A stretch of 64,000 nt of DNA, taken from positions 29,969 through 93,968 of the forward strand of contig VZRG01002591.1 of assembly GCA_013397435.1 (NCBI GenBank), written 5' to 3'. This DNA comes from Erythrocercus mccallii. Lineage: Eukaryota > Chordata > Aves > Passeriformes > Dicruridae. The notes below the pieces were generated by a model. That model was given only the letters and a program-made list of their open reading frames with translations, ran no database searches and was not told the DNA's origin. Numbering within the stretch: the stretch's first letter is position 1; each line of letters begins with the position of its first letter. A program made the translations under genes and the position numbers. Positions 35,040 to 47,700 of the stretch are shown here, one piece after another.

Positions 35040-38000
35040 ACATAAAATTATATCAGTGTTGTTTTTTTTTTAATTCTTTGATTTCATATGGTAAACATTA
35101 ATGTATGGATAGTGGAAAATGCATAATTTTCTTGTATTGTACACATATCCTTTTCTATCTCCCTTCTCTCGCATATCAATAAGGAATCATCACGTTATTT
35201 CCTCATTTTAATATGTAACATTTAGTTCTGACATTTCTAACCCCTGTGTGTGAGGCACTTGAAATTACCAGGTTTGATTCCTTTTTGGGGAGGCTGTGGG
35301 GCAGAGCTGGGAAGGGGCAGCAGACAGAAAGGGTTTCAGAACCTGGGCAGAGGGCTGAATGGGGAGTTACCACGTTCCCACTGGCACTGGTGACGCAAGT
35401 GCCTGCTTGCTAGTGCAAACCAGTCAGAGTTGACATTCCCCTTCTCCAGTGGAATTAATTATTTCCCATCCTTGTTGTACCTACCATGTAACCTTGAGGG
35501 AGATCCACTGCACAAGCAGAGTTAAAATCTGGTGACCTGGAGAAGGATTTGCTGTGATCAAATCTGCTATCAAAGTCAAAGTTGATGGAGGTACAGTATT
35601 AGAACAAAGGCCAAAATGAAGCTGTAAATTGAAAAGAAAGATTAGGAAGAAGAAACATTACAAGACGGGAGTTAAAACTGATTAAGGGGCCAATCTCTCT
35701 GATGCCTAATCCTGACTTACTGGGTTGGGCACTGAGGATCTCCACAGGGGAGGGAGGAAGAAATCTTCCCTCCAGGCTGCACAGCAGGAGAACTGCTCCA
35801 TAACAACTGTTCCAGCCTAATGGCTTCAGCAGTCTGCCTGGACCCTGGCTCCTCTGCTGGCTTACCCAGTCTCAGAAGAGAGTCAGGACGGTCTGCACTT
35901 TCCTCTCTAATTTGCAGCAAAAAATAAAGTGCCAAGTTAAGCATAGCAAGAACAAGAAATCACAAGTTGTATTAGGTGTTAAATATTTAGTGGACAATTA
36001 CAAAATACTTAAAAGCTTAAAGAAAAGCAATTTAGGGGGTTTTTTTCTGTTCAGCCAAACATCCTGGCCTGTACTCTAAATTGTGTTCATGGCACTTTCG
36101 AGGTTCAGTTTTTGTTGTTGCCCTGAGCTGTTCTTTAGCTTTTCTGTAAAGAAAAGCAAGAAAATAAGCTGATAGGAGGAGTTTAGAATTTTTGAAGACA
36201 GAAGTAATCTTAACTTCAGTAAAAAGTATGTAAGTGAACTTTTATTAAACCAGTAAGTTTGGATTTTTAAAAAATCCACACACAAAAACCCCAAACCAGG
36301 AAAAAATCTATACACAGAGACCAAGCATGGAAAACTTCACTCTCCAAGGTGACTACTTCTGAAAAAAATGAGTGAGTAGGAAAAGAATGTTATAATTGCA
36401 ACAGTATTGCCACCTTATCTGTAAAGGATATGACCAAGCACCTAGTAGAGTAAGTGCAAAGTGAGGCACTTAGGGACAAGAAGTCAACAGCACTGATACC
36501 AAAAGGAGGGTAGCTGAAAAGCAGCAAGCCACACTTAGCCTTTTCTGCTTCTCAGGCATTTAAATTGGGTCAGTTCCCCTGTTTTGGGAAGGCTGAATGC
36601 AAAACTGGGCAGCTTCAAATTTTTCTTTAAGTTAGTTGACTTTAAGACATCTGACAATGATGTCTGCCTTCCAACTTCCCAAAGAAATGCATATACACAT
36701 GCTTACTGTTTGCAGTGCTTGGAAAGGGAAGGTACTTTAAGCAGAGAGAGATCTCAATTATTTTCTTAGGATTCTTGCATTTCAGAGAGGCATGTGATGT
36801 TTAGCCCTGATATTTTTAGATGGTATTTTTTTAAAGGTGCTTGATCTTTTTACAGTGGGCTCACTCTGACTGGACACTAGGTGCCCATGAAACCTGCACT
36901 GTTATTCCATCTTGAAGCTGGCCGGCATTGGCTTTGTAGGACAATGAGGGAAGCTTCTGGCAGCTTCTCCCTGTAGCCTCCCACTACCAAAACTTGCTAT
37001 GCAAACCCACTACCATTCCAAGTAGTCTTTGAAAGAGGTTTAGGAATAACAGTCTCAAAAATGAAGGCTAGAATGGATTGTCCAAGTGATTTTAGGAATC
37101 AAAGGAGGATCTGACTTCTCTGCCTTAAGACATTGTTAATGAAAAAAGGAAACGGAAATCATCTTTGCTTATCGTGAAAAGGAAAAGCTTTGTCCTGCTT
37201 TTAGCCATATGACTTTAAGGATCAACTTGAAGAGGATTCTGTGGATTTAGAGTGGAGAATTTGGCCCCAGAACTCTGTGTATGATCTGTGTGCTACAAAT
37301 GGGGGCTGGCTGAAGCTCACCACATGTCTTGGCCTCCATGAGCTGCTGCAGGGTGATTCTGCCACGGGTACAAGGTGATGTGGCAACGTGGGTAGACCTG
37401 TGTGCATCTGCCCTGGGCATTGCTGCTGCATGCTGGCTGCAGGTGCTCCCTCACACAGGCCTCTGGGGCACAGAGGAAGAGCTGCTGTTTGGCTGGAGCA
37501 GTGTGCTGCCAAGCCAGATCTCAACCTGTAACAACAGCGTTTCCTCAGGGCTTTGATGAAGGCCATGCATCCATGGGTTTCTGTTGATGTGGCTGCTAGG
37601 CTGGCTTAATAGTTTCCCAAACCACTCATTACCAGCCGTGGTCATACTGGCCCATCTTTGCCCCAGCTGCTCAGCTGGATCAGCTCCACTGTTTGGATCC
37701 AGGTGAGGTGTGAGCTGGGAGAAGTGGGATGGTGTGGGGAGTGCTGTCAGGTCCTGCCTCTGACTGATGAGGGCAGGAGCTGCTTTAGCCATCAGTCACC
37801 ACAAGGACATCCATGGAGCTACTGCTGAAGGTGTATGGCACTCTTTTGACCTTCTCATATCCAGGCAGGACAAAAAACTTGCAGCTGCATGTGGGCTGAG
37901 CTCCATACCCCATGTTCTCATGGACTGGAGAGCTGGCTGCTCTCAGTTAGCTCCAAGTCAGCCTTGCAGGGCCACACATCCAGATACATTTGATGCTTAT

Positions 38001-40689
38001 CAGGTGAACATTTGGCTGGATAATGTCAAATACAATTTATAAAGAAGGAAGATTACTCTGTGGCTTTCACATGTGCTTTGGAAGTACCTGGAGGGGAGCT
38101 TGTTGCACTAAAGAAGGCCTGGATGTGCTATACCATGACAGAGCATAAGAACTCAGCTTCACTGGAAAGCTGGCTGTTGCAGAGCCCTCAGCAAAGATTT
38201 GATACGCCTTAAATCCTGGCTGTCTCCTGCAAGAGTCACCTCTGACAGGTCACTCCTGGCACCTCCCAACCTGCAAGTGGCACAGGCAGCGCTTCTGTGT
38301 TTGTTCCCCTGTGGTTTGTGCCTGGTGACCCTTTGGTGTCTTAGAAGTTGGATTTTATTAATGGCTTGCTGAGTATTTGCAGTAAAATGCAATAGAAGCG
38401 TGGTTTGGGATGTCTATTTCAACTGGATCCAGAACGATTAAGGAACAGTGTTTGTAGACGCTGACTCTGCAAAGAAATTGCTGGGTTGTTTTTTTTGTTT
38501 GTTTTACTGTTTATATGCCTCAGACACTTCCTTGTGAAATGCTCCAGAGATTTCCTTTGATTACATTGCAGCTTCATTATCAGTAATGCCTGTTTGCCTT
38601 TTAAATTAAAAAGACCTCCTACTCTGACCTCAGAGTAAAACATTCCTGCAATCAAATGCTAGATAACAAAAAATAACATCTCCTCTTTGTGGATCGAAAG
38701 AGAGAAGCCCCTCATTGCTACTTTTGCAGTTCTGTAGGAGGGTAAATCCTCTCTGTGATGTCTCTGAAGCCCACAGGATGGAGATACAATTGCTCTCTGA
38801 GCCAGTTGGCCCTTTTTTCCACAGCCCTGGGATGTTCTGGGTGTTTGAGCATGGCGTTTTGCTGAACCCTCAGCCTCAGTGTGACTTGCATTTGAGATGA
38901 TTTGCATGTTTTAATTTTAAATTCCTGGTCTGAAATAATATTGTTTTTAATGTTCTCCTTATGCCAAGCCTATGAGCCTATGCTAGTTATGTCTCTGCCC
39001 ACTGTAAAACTTCTAACAATTCTAAACTAAAAAAAAAACATGTTAAACAGAGGCCTGGGGTTGTTCTAGGGGAGTGCCCTCATCCAGCAGGGAGTATCTG
39101 AGGAAGAACAATAGGTCTCCTCTGGCCAATTACAAAGGTGTGGCTGCAGCCTCTGCCTGGTGTACGGTTCTTTCTCTTTGTCTGCCAGGACTGTGATCGA
39201 TGCTGTAAGCCTTTAAGCAGTGTTATAGTGCATGAAAGGTGACGGATGGAGCTTGTGAATAAATCCGCAGGAATACCTGCTATGTCCTAACAGCCAGAGA
39301 GGGATCTGCAAGCCCTCTTTGCCAGGTGATACTTGGGGAGAAGCCATGGTGCTTGAACCGCTGATTTTTCTTCAGAAGACATGTAAGGGAGTTTGAGAGC
39401 CAAGAGATTGAAATGAAAATCAACAGTCTGCTTGTAAAGGATTTGGTGATTAGGGCTGATCAAAGCTGGAGAGGTCTGCTTCAGACCTTTTTTCTTGCTC
39501 TTTTTATTTTGTGTTGATGTGATTTTCAGTGGCAGAAACATCAAGAAACAGAAAACTTTTGTGTAAGTTATTGAAATGTATGGAAGAGATCAATTACTAT
39601 ATTTTAATTCTAAAATTTAAAAAGAGAGAGAAGAGTATCCTCTTTTCCCCTCAAAATTTAATACACAGGGAAAGATGACAATGACAGAAACTTGCTAGTC
39701 TTTTACCTTGTGTTTAGCCACATGGGATATTTTGCAAAAACTTCTCCTCCCCTCCCTCATTCTTTCCCATCTCTGCTGTTGCAGTGCGAGGGCAACACGT
39801 TGCAAGATGTTTCCTCCAATAGGAGAATAATGCAGGGCCAGCCAGAGTTTCTCAGGCTGTCTTTAGCAGAGTATGTGGCAGTGGAAGCAAAGAGACTGAA
39901 CCTGCTGTTTATTTTGAAAATACGTATAGGTAGGAGGGAGGCTGTGGAGTTAAGGACAGAACTTCAGCCTAAGCCTTGGAGGATTTTCTGGTTTAAACCA
40001 TGCTGTACAATGATTTACCTGTGGCTGTCTGCTGCAGCACCACCGTAGGGTAGAAGAACCAGTGATGCAGGCAGTATACTGAGGGCTTTGTAAGTGTTCA
40101 GATGATAGGGAAAAAGCTTTCTTGTCCTCTGGGCTTACCCATGGACACTCACTGTATCTTGCACTGGAGAGCTAAGCTTCTGGCATGAGTTCCTGACATG
40201 TTTTTGACACAGGGGTAGCAGCTGGGAAATGTGCTTCTGTGCTTTGGTTGTGTCATCTCTAGCAGCCCTGGTAAGGCTTCACTAGGCACCTCAGTTCTTC
40301 CTTCTGGAAAGGGGAAAAGCAGAAACAAACCAAATAATTCCAAATGTCTGTGTCTGACTGAATTCTTCATAATCCAGAAGGGCAGTGAGTTAAAACCAGT
40401 GGCAACTGAGTGCATTTGCCTATTTGGTGTGCTTCTGCTCTGTATCTCCTCTAGCAAGTCATAACAAAACACAAACAAGAATTCAGCTTTTGTAAAAGAA
40501 GGAGGGCTCTGATTTTATTTTTTTTAAAAACTGGGATATGTGTATGTTTTCTAAGGGAAGATCCAGTTTTAAGAGACACCTGCATCCACTTTAACCTTCC
40601 AGTCTTTGTGATCCCTGCTTTTGCCACCAGTCAATTAGTGGACTCAGGAGGACATTCTGGGTCAAGCTATACCAAATACCACAAATCCT

Positions 40690-40770
40690 CATTAACGCTA
40701 ATTAGTGCTCAGTAGATTAATTGGTGGTGAAGCTCATCTTTTTTTAATTACTTGAGCAAATGAGACAGCA
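40690..40770. promoter_or_regulatory. Homeodomain-motif cluster, possible intronic enhancer
   Basis: Within about 80 bases there are CATTAACGCTAATTAGTG, AGATTAATTGG and TTTTAATTACTTGAG, giving at least four TAAT/ATTA cores in both orientations. The arrangement looks like a vertebrate conserved non-coding element, but conservation cannot be assessed from one sequence. Inference only. Confidence 0.25.
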
Positions 40771-43700
40771 GGACCTTGTGGTCAGCTTTGAATTATTCTG
40801 TTTGTTTTGATGCACCTCATTTGAATGTGTAAAGCCAGATGTTTGTTGCTTAGATTTAAGGGCTGTTTGCTTTTCCGAGGGATGAGAAGAAGAGAATACA
40901 AAAATAAAATGAAGGTCTCCATTGACACCTTAGAGCAATTCAGACAGGAAGATGGAAGAGTCATTTTATTCATGGAATTGAAAGCATTGTTATGAAATAA
41001 TATGTTGCCTTTAGTTTACCTTTTGATTTGTTGTTCACTTAATGAATTTATGTGATGTTGTTAGCACAGACTTCCAGGCAGGCAAAAGTCATCTTGACCC
41101 TTTTATGAAGCCATCACAAAGGTATTCCTGGCCTAAGGTATTCTGCATTATTGATAGCAACTAAATCTGATTTTAGCTGACTTGACTAATGATTTTTTTA
41201 AATCCTTTTCTTTCATAGAAACCCTCAGAATCAGGACGTTTTAATAGTTTTTATTCTAGTCAAGTATTTGCTTAATTCAAAGCATTTTGTCTGTGTCCTT
41301 TGTCCTTCATATAATTACAGATAGGTAGTGCCTCTCCCTTACCCCCTCGGAGGTCATTGACTAACCAGCTAAAGCGTATTTCACTGTCACTTTCCATGTC
41401 ACTGACTTCCATAAGAATGTCTGGGTTTGTGACTTCTTCCATTATGACAAGATTTTTGAGTTCCTGAATATGAACAAACTGTCTAGTATTCAGAGTGTGA
41501 TCTCATGGTCTCTTATCCTTTTGCCTCAATGCATCTGAAGATGCCATCCTTAGACCCTATGGGAGTGTTTAGGCCTTGGCTCAGAGTCACTGGAAAGCAG
41601 AATTAAATCTGAAAATCATGGCTAATGCTTGGGATTGATTTACAAGCAATGTTTATGTGAGCAAAGCCTAACCTGTTGCCTGTGAGACCAGTGTTGTCAT
41701 TACTTTTGCATCAAGGTGTGAGACAGATTGAGAAGTTTTCACTTTGTTACCTGTTAGCAGCAGGCAGAAACCTTTTCTGAAAGCAGGGATTTGGTGAGTG
41801 CAAACACATAATAGTTAAGAAAGCCACTTCACTTTCCTTTCAAGGTTTGTGCTGGGATATCTCATATCTGTTAGTAAATCAAATAGTCGTCATCCAATTT
41901 GGAAGAACTGTGTTGTATTAACTTCTGTGTATTAAAGGTTTATTTTACAGTACTTGACTGGTCTTGACTTGTCTATTTAGTCATCCCTCATACTTAAACC
42001 ACAAATGCTCTAATTCTACTGTGAATTTTTCTTTCTCTGGATAGATACAATCCCATATAATTTCCCAAATGGGAAAATCAGATGTGACTTCAGTTTTGAA
42101 CTTGTTGATTATAATTAGCAGTATCAAAGACAGCGTAGCTTCAGCATTCTTCAAGCTGCAATGTGTCGCTTCTGTTCAGAGGTCCCTTGACAACACGCTT
42201 TCCTCCACACATTTAATGCAGAAGCTTGAGGAGCCAAGCATTATTGGTCTGCACTTCATCTGTTGCAAGCAGATGGAGTATTTTTCCTTGTGCATTTTTT
42301 CTGCTGTGGTTAATTCCATTCTCAGGATAAGAATTTTGTGGCAAGGATTGCTTATTTGTCCCTTACAAGTATTTTTGATTGGTTTAAGATTCCTTTTTTT
42401 AAATCACCCTCCTACTGAGATAGGAAAAACTCTTCCTACATGTTCTTTACCTGCAGAACATGCACAAGTATTGCACTTCTGTCACTCATAGGACAGCAGT
42501 GTGTTAAGACAGTGTTTCACGAAACTAGCAAGTTACCCAGCACTCTCCTGCAGTCAACAGGAGGTTGTACAGTACAGCTTCACTGGTTTGCACATGTGCT
42601 GGTAGTGGCTGGTCCTGCAGGCTGACAACCTCCTAAGCAAGGAAGGTTAAAGGTTAGAGAAGTCTCATGTCTTGCTTTATGCCTTCCATTGTATCACCCT
42701 TACCTGGTGATTCTTTGTAGTACATGTTTTCCATCATGCTGCCTGCTTGGAGCAGGTAGAAACTTCTTTCTGTATGTACTTGATTTTCTCACAGCCAGCA
42801 ACTGGTCTTGGTTTTTTAAGCAGTTGGGTCCTCCAAGATTTTTAGAAGCTTTCATGCTGTAACCCTGGTTTTAATGGGAACCTGTGATCCTTTCTTCTTT
42901 GAACACTTGCAGGTCTCATGAGCCAAGAGTTGTTAGAGTTTGACAAACTCAGTTGGAATCAATACTTTTGCTGCAAAATTTATTATCAACTTCTGTTTTA
43001 TGTTGAGGGAATACTACTGACTGCAGGCAGGGAATGCAACTGCCATACCCATTGCAGGTGTGATTCTGTGGTGCCAGGAGAAGGAGGGGAAGAGACAAAG
43101 TGTCTGAAAATGCTTGTGAAGATTTTGGGGAGGAGTCTATAGGTTTTACAAGCTTCTGCTTCAGATACGTGAGCTTGGAGATCACAGGAAAAAGAGAAGG
43201 ATTCCATCCTTTCTTTTGTGGACACCTCATTATGCACTGAACAGAGAAGACTGTGAGCTTGGCTATTATCCTAATGGACTATTAAGTGGAATATAAGCCT
43301 GCATGGCTGGATTACATATTACAGGCATCTCAGAGATTCTTCAGTTACTTTCCTGATTGAAGTTAGCAAACTGCTTCAGTGAAAGGGAGTTGTTTGTTTA
43401 AAACTGTTGTTAGCATGTCGACAGCAGCAGCTGCGCTTGCTGGGATTTCCATTTCATACATCAAATGTGAATTTGTAATCTAATCCAAGAAAGATACCAG
43501 CACTGGCATTCAGGTGTGTATCCATGTTTGCAGCATAATCAGTGGAATCACTCCTTGTGAATAAAGATGTGAAGGAAAAAGCAGACTGTGAAAATGGAGA
43601 CACAGTGTAGATGTGGGGCAAATGGGATAAAGGCACTGCAAGTAGCTGTACCAGCAAACAAATCCCTTCTGTGCACTAGCTCCATCTCAGTGTTAGAAAT

Positions 43701-44669
43701 AAGGGTGAGATGGAAAAACCAGACCAATTGTGGAGAACTTTGAACTGAAGTAGATTCTAGTATCTTTCTGAAAATAATCTGATATTTAAATTGTTTGAGG
43801 CTCCAGTGCAATGAGATTTGAAGGGCTATGTTATTTTAAAACCCCATTGAACTTAGTGGGACTTATATACATAATTAAGTGCTTTGAAAGGTCAGGATCT
43901 TAGTCATCGTTTTTTGACTCTGGGCATAAAGTTCTTGATGAAATGAGTGTTGTGATTTTTATAAAAATCAAAGTGGGGAGTGCCTCTAATAATTCTTGTA
44001 GATATGTTGAACCTGTTGTAAGTGTACTGTGTTTTTCACCTTAAGTTTATATTTTCATTTCTATAAATTGAGCAGTAATTTTTTCAGGCCTCTGACAAGA
44101 ACTGTGTAAACCAAAGAGGTTTTTAATAAAAGAAACTGGATAGAAACTTTTCTTTCCATATGGGAGGTTAAAATGAGAGCATCCTTTAGAAGGCAAAATT
44201 AACTATGGGTCCTACCTTTGGTTGCTTCGGGCCATTTTGCAGGTGTGATAGAAGCCTTCTACCTTGTGCTAAGCTAGAATGCTTTGCTCCTTCTCTCTAA
44301 GGCAGTTTGTGGATGCTGTGATTCATGTGCGTAGTTCTAAAGAGAAATCTTCTTAGTTTTCCATATCATTTGATGTCAGACTTCTGATATGGTTTATAGT
44401 AATTTAGAGGCATCAGGCACTCAGAAATCACAGTGATGGCGATATTAGGGATGAATTAAACAAAAGTAGACATACACAAAGTGTCCTTAGAAAGGAGGAG
44501 TTCTCTTGATAATGTGCAGTTTAAAGAAAGAGAAAAACCTTTTTCATGCTACAACCACCTTTAGTACTGACAAAGTCAAAGCCACCAAGTACTTTAACGA
44601 CAGCTGACTTTTACCTTGAAATGATCTGGTTACTCACTGGTGTGTTCTCTCTCTTTCTGTCTCCCCTAG

Positions 44670-44761
44670 CGTGAACGAACGTGACCATTTGTTAAAAAGG
44701 CTCGGCAGGAAAACTCCTCCGAGCCTTTTCCGCGCTCATTCTGTCCAGCAAAGTGTATCAC
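44670..44761 (+). CDS. ATP8A2: ATP8A2 coding exon: basic regulatory tail (second from last)
   Basis: The exon is 92 bases. It follows the acceptor CTTTCTGTCTCCCCTAG and ends at the donor TCAC|GTAAGTAG. Its first base completes a serine codon (AG|C); it then encodes VNERDHLLKRLGRKTPPSLF and RAHSVQQSVS, and leaves one base of a histidine codon. The words NERD, KRLGRKTPP and QQ.V are hallmarks of the ATP8A2 C-terminus. The residue at the junction is Ser, whereas I remember Arg in mammals (NGKR). The segment is rich in Lys/Arg and lies in the cytosol, just before the autoregulatory GYAFS motif. Confidence 0.93.
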
Positions 44762-47700
44762 GTAAGTAGCGGCTCACGTCCGCGTGTTTCACAGAGGCAG
44801 CCCCACATGAGGGAAGCAAAGGGTGATCATTTTTTAATTAAATTGTAGGTACAGATAATCTGGCGCTGAGGCTGAGCTGCCAAGCAAGACACGTACATTT
44901 GGAAGTGGAATTAGTGTATCTGGCCCTAGGCAAGGGGAGCTCAAATGTGTTTAATTCCCTAGGATCCAATCAACAGGCCCAAATGATAAAATCCCAGTAC
45001 ACAGGTTCTCTAAAGGTGGAATTCTGATAGTCTTAAGAATAGTCTAAGAATCAAAAACACTGTGTAAAATAAACATGGTGATAGAGCCTAGCTTTAATAG
45101 AAATTATTTCTGTAGGAAATGTCATATTAGCTGTGGTTAGCTGAGAATACAGTGATGTTTCAGGGATGCCATTAGGGTTCTGTGTGTTGCTGGTGAGGAA
45201 AGCCACGGCCTGCAGAGCTGCTTCTCTCCTCTTCCTCTTTGTCTGCTGCTGGGAGAAGAGAAGCAATGTCACAACTGGCTACTACCATTGCTTCAAATTA
45301 ATGGCATTTCTTGTTGATGTAGAAATCATCCATTTATTCATCTTCCTGTGTCTGCTGGACCTGATGGGTTTTTGTCAGTGGCTTCCACAGTATTTAAAAT
45401 CACCTCTAGCAGCTCTGTAGGCCAGATGCACTGAAGGACCATGCTGTCTTGAGGGACCAGGGAGTCCAGTCAGCCCTTTCTAGTGAGAAAATGCAGCCTC
45501 TTGTGATGAAACTGGTGGTAACAACAGGCTTTTTTACTACAGAAAATAGCTCCCTCAGTGTGCAGTACTGCTGCACACAGGGCAAGGGGCAGACACTCAG
45601 GATTTGGGGTTTGTATTGCTGTTGCAGTAGGAAGTGACACGCCTGGCTGCTTGAGAATCACAGAGGAGTCAGATCTCATTGCTGGCTGTGTCTCCTTCTG
45701 TAGCAGAACTGTTATGGCTCAGGTCATGGAGACAGGGCTGGGATAATACCTGAGGTATTCCTGTTCTTCATGGGAAATTTGACTAGAAGGGGTGAGACAG
45801 TGATGGATCTGATAGTCTTTGTCCTTGATGGAGCCACTAGAAGGCTGCCATCACTGTCAAGGAATGTAAGGTCTTTGGTGATCAATCCCATTACATCTCG
45901 GAAGAGAGGCCAGTGAGCAGAGCAGCCCTGTGGACCATATTTCTGCAAGGATTTAATCCTTTGTATAAAGGAGCCAGGAACGCTGATAGCAACATGGCTT
46001 TGGGCATGCAAACATGCTCTTTGAGGAGATTCCAAAAGCAATGATTGGCAGAAGAAATCCATAAAATGCACAAATAAATGGCTGTCAAAATAGTCTGCTG
46101 TGGGGATTTACCACCGTCTGGGAAACCTGTGAAGCAGTGCAGAAAGGAGATACACCAGAGGTAACTAGTCAGACTTAATATGTACTTTTAGCCTCAAAGA
46201 ACACATCATCAGGTTGTTAGTAGGTGAATAGCTATTGGGAAAGAAAAAATGAGATCAAAATAAGCCAGCTTCCCTATAAATGCAAATAATTAAGTGCTAA
46301 ATGAGTCAGGGCAGTCAGGACAGGTTACAATCAGCAATCTGTTTTTCAGATGAACATAAATTTTGACTGTGAAGTTGTTAGGATTGAAAGATGATTTTTA
46401 TAATGTATCCATGACTTCTGTCATCTCTTGTCAAGTATTATTTTCCAGTGTTGCATAGCTGCTATGCGTACAAGGCCATGTGAAATCCAGGGAACATATG
46501 TGCTGTTTTCACAACCCTAAACTGTACAACTGTTTACTAAATGCTAGAAATCTTCAAAGCAAAGAGTTGATGAATAGGGCAGTAGCCTTGACACGCCAGG
46601 CTGGTATCTTAAATCACGCTACGAGTACTCTGTTTGAAGTCTTGAACTGTTCATATGTTTCTACCAGACCCTAAGTTCCCAGACTGTGAAGACCAAAAAT
46701 TGCTTTTGTGACTTCAACTCAGAATCTGTTGCTTACATATAAAGCAGGAAAATGTTTTGTTTAGTTAGAGCTGACAAAAGCTTAAGCAAATTAATTGCCT
46801 TTGTCTCAACAAGGAATGAAAATGGGATTGAATTTCCTAGCACTGATTGTAAAGGTTCAGTACTGGGTTGGAAATTACTTTATTTTTGACAGCAACCATT
46901 TCCAAATGTTTTGGGAGGAAGCAATGCCTAAATAGCTTTGTTTCTAGTCACATGGAAAGGGAAAAAAAATCTCACATGGAGCTTCTGGGCTACTACTGGG
47001 AGTGCCAGACAGGATTAGTGTCTCAAACACCTCCTCTCATTAAAGAAACTGGCTCAGAGTGGCTGCCTTGGAGAGTAGCCCCTGTCCATTTGGAAGGGTA
47101 TCTCCTTAAAGTAAAACCTTCATGGCTGTTTTTCTTGCTCTTTGTTTTTGTGTTCCTGAATTGTGTAGAGCTTTCAGAAGCATGAAAGAAGTCTATCTTC
47201 TGGCTGTACAGTTAAAGATCACGTGGTTCCTTTCTAACAGTATAACTGTTGGGAAGTTTATGAAAACTTAAAAAAAGTGTAAAGCTCCTGTTTGGATGGC
47301 ATTGTCAGGAGACTTTAGTGGAAGAGTTGCAGATGATTGTCAAGCCCAGGTGCTAACATAAAACCAACTCAGTGCAATCTTGTAGGCAGTGCTGCCAACA
47401 CTGCTCCCCAGGCTGTGTTCATCTCCTGGTGAAGGTGGCTGGTGAAATTGGCCATTCCCCATTGCCATCTGCTTTCTGAGGCCTCTTAAGAATGAGCAGG
47501 AAATGCTACCAGGCTCCTCTCAGATGTATCTTTGGACCCTTCCCTTTAGCTTGCTGTGTGGCTCACCCTTGAGGGAAGGAGCAATAAGGATTTCCAAAAA
47601 CTCTCCCTCAGAGGGTGTGCTGGCAGTTGAGGTTTCTTCCAGGTCTCCATCCAGGTTCTTGTCTTTTTAATTGCTGTGACTTTATGAGAGTAGCACCTCC

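Larger units (their letters stand above)
29461..44669 (+). other. ATP8A2: ATP8A2 intron, 15209 bases, GC-AG
   Basis: Runs from GCAAGTCC to CTTTCTGTCTCCCCTAG. It holds two small inverted repeats (33091-33113, 34994-35039) and a homeodomain-motif cluster near 40690-40770. Several long open frames occur in GC-richer stretches (for example 30984-31571 and 37222-37792), but none resembles a known protein. No transposon body was recognised in it. Otherwise I see ordinary intron. Confidence 0.9.
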
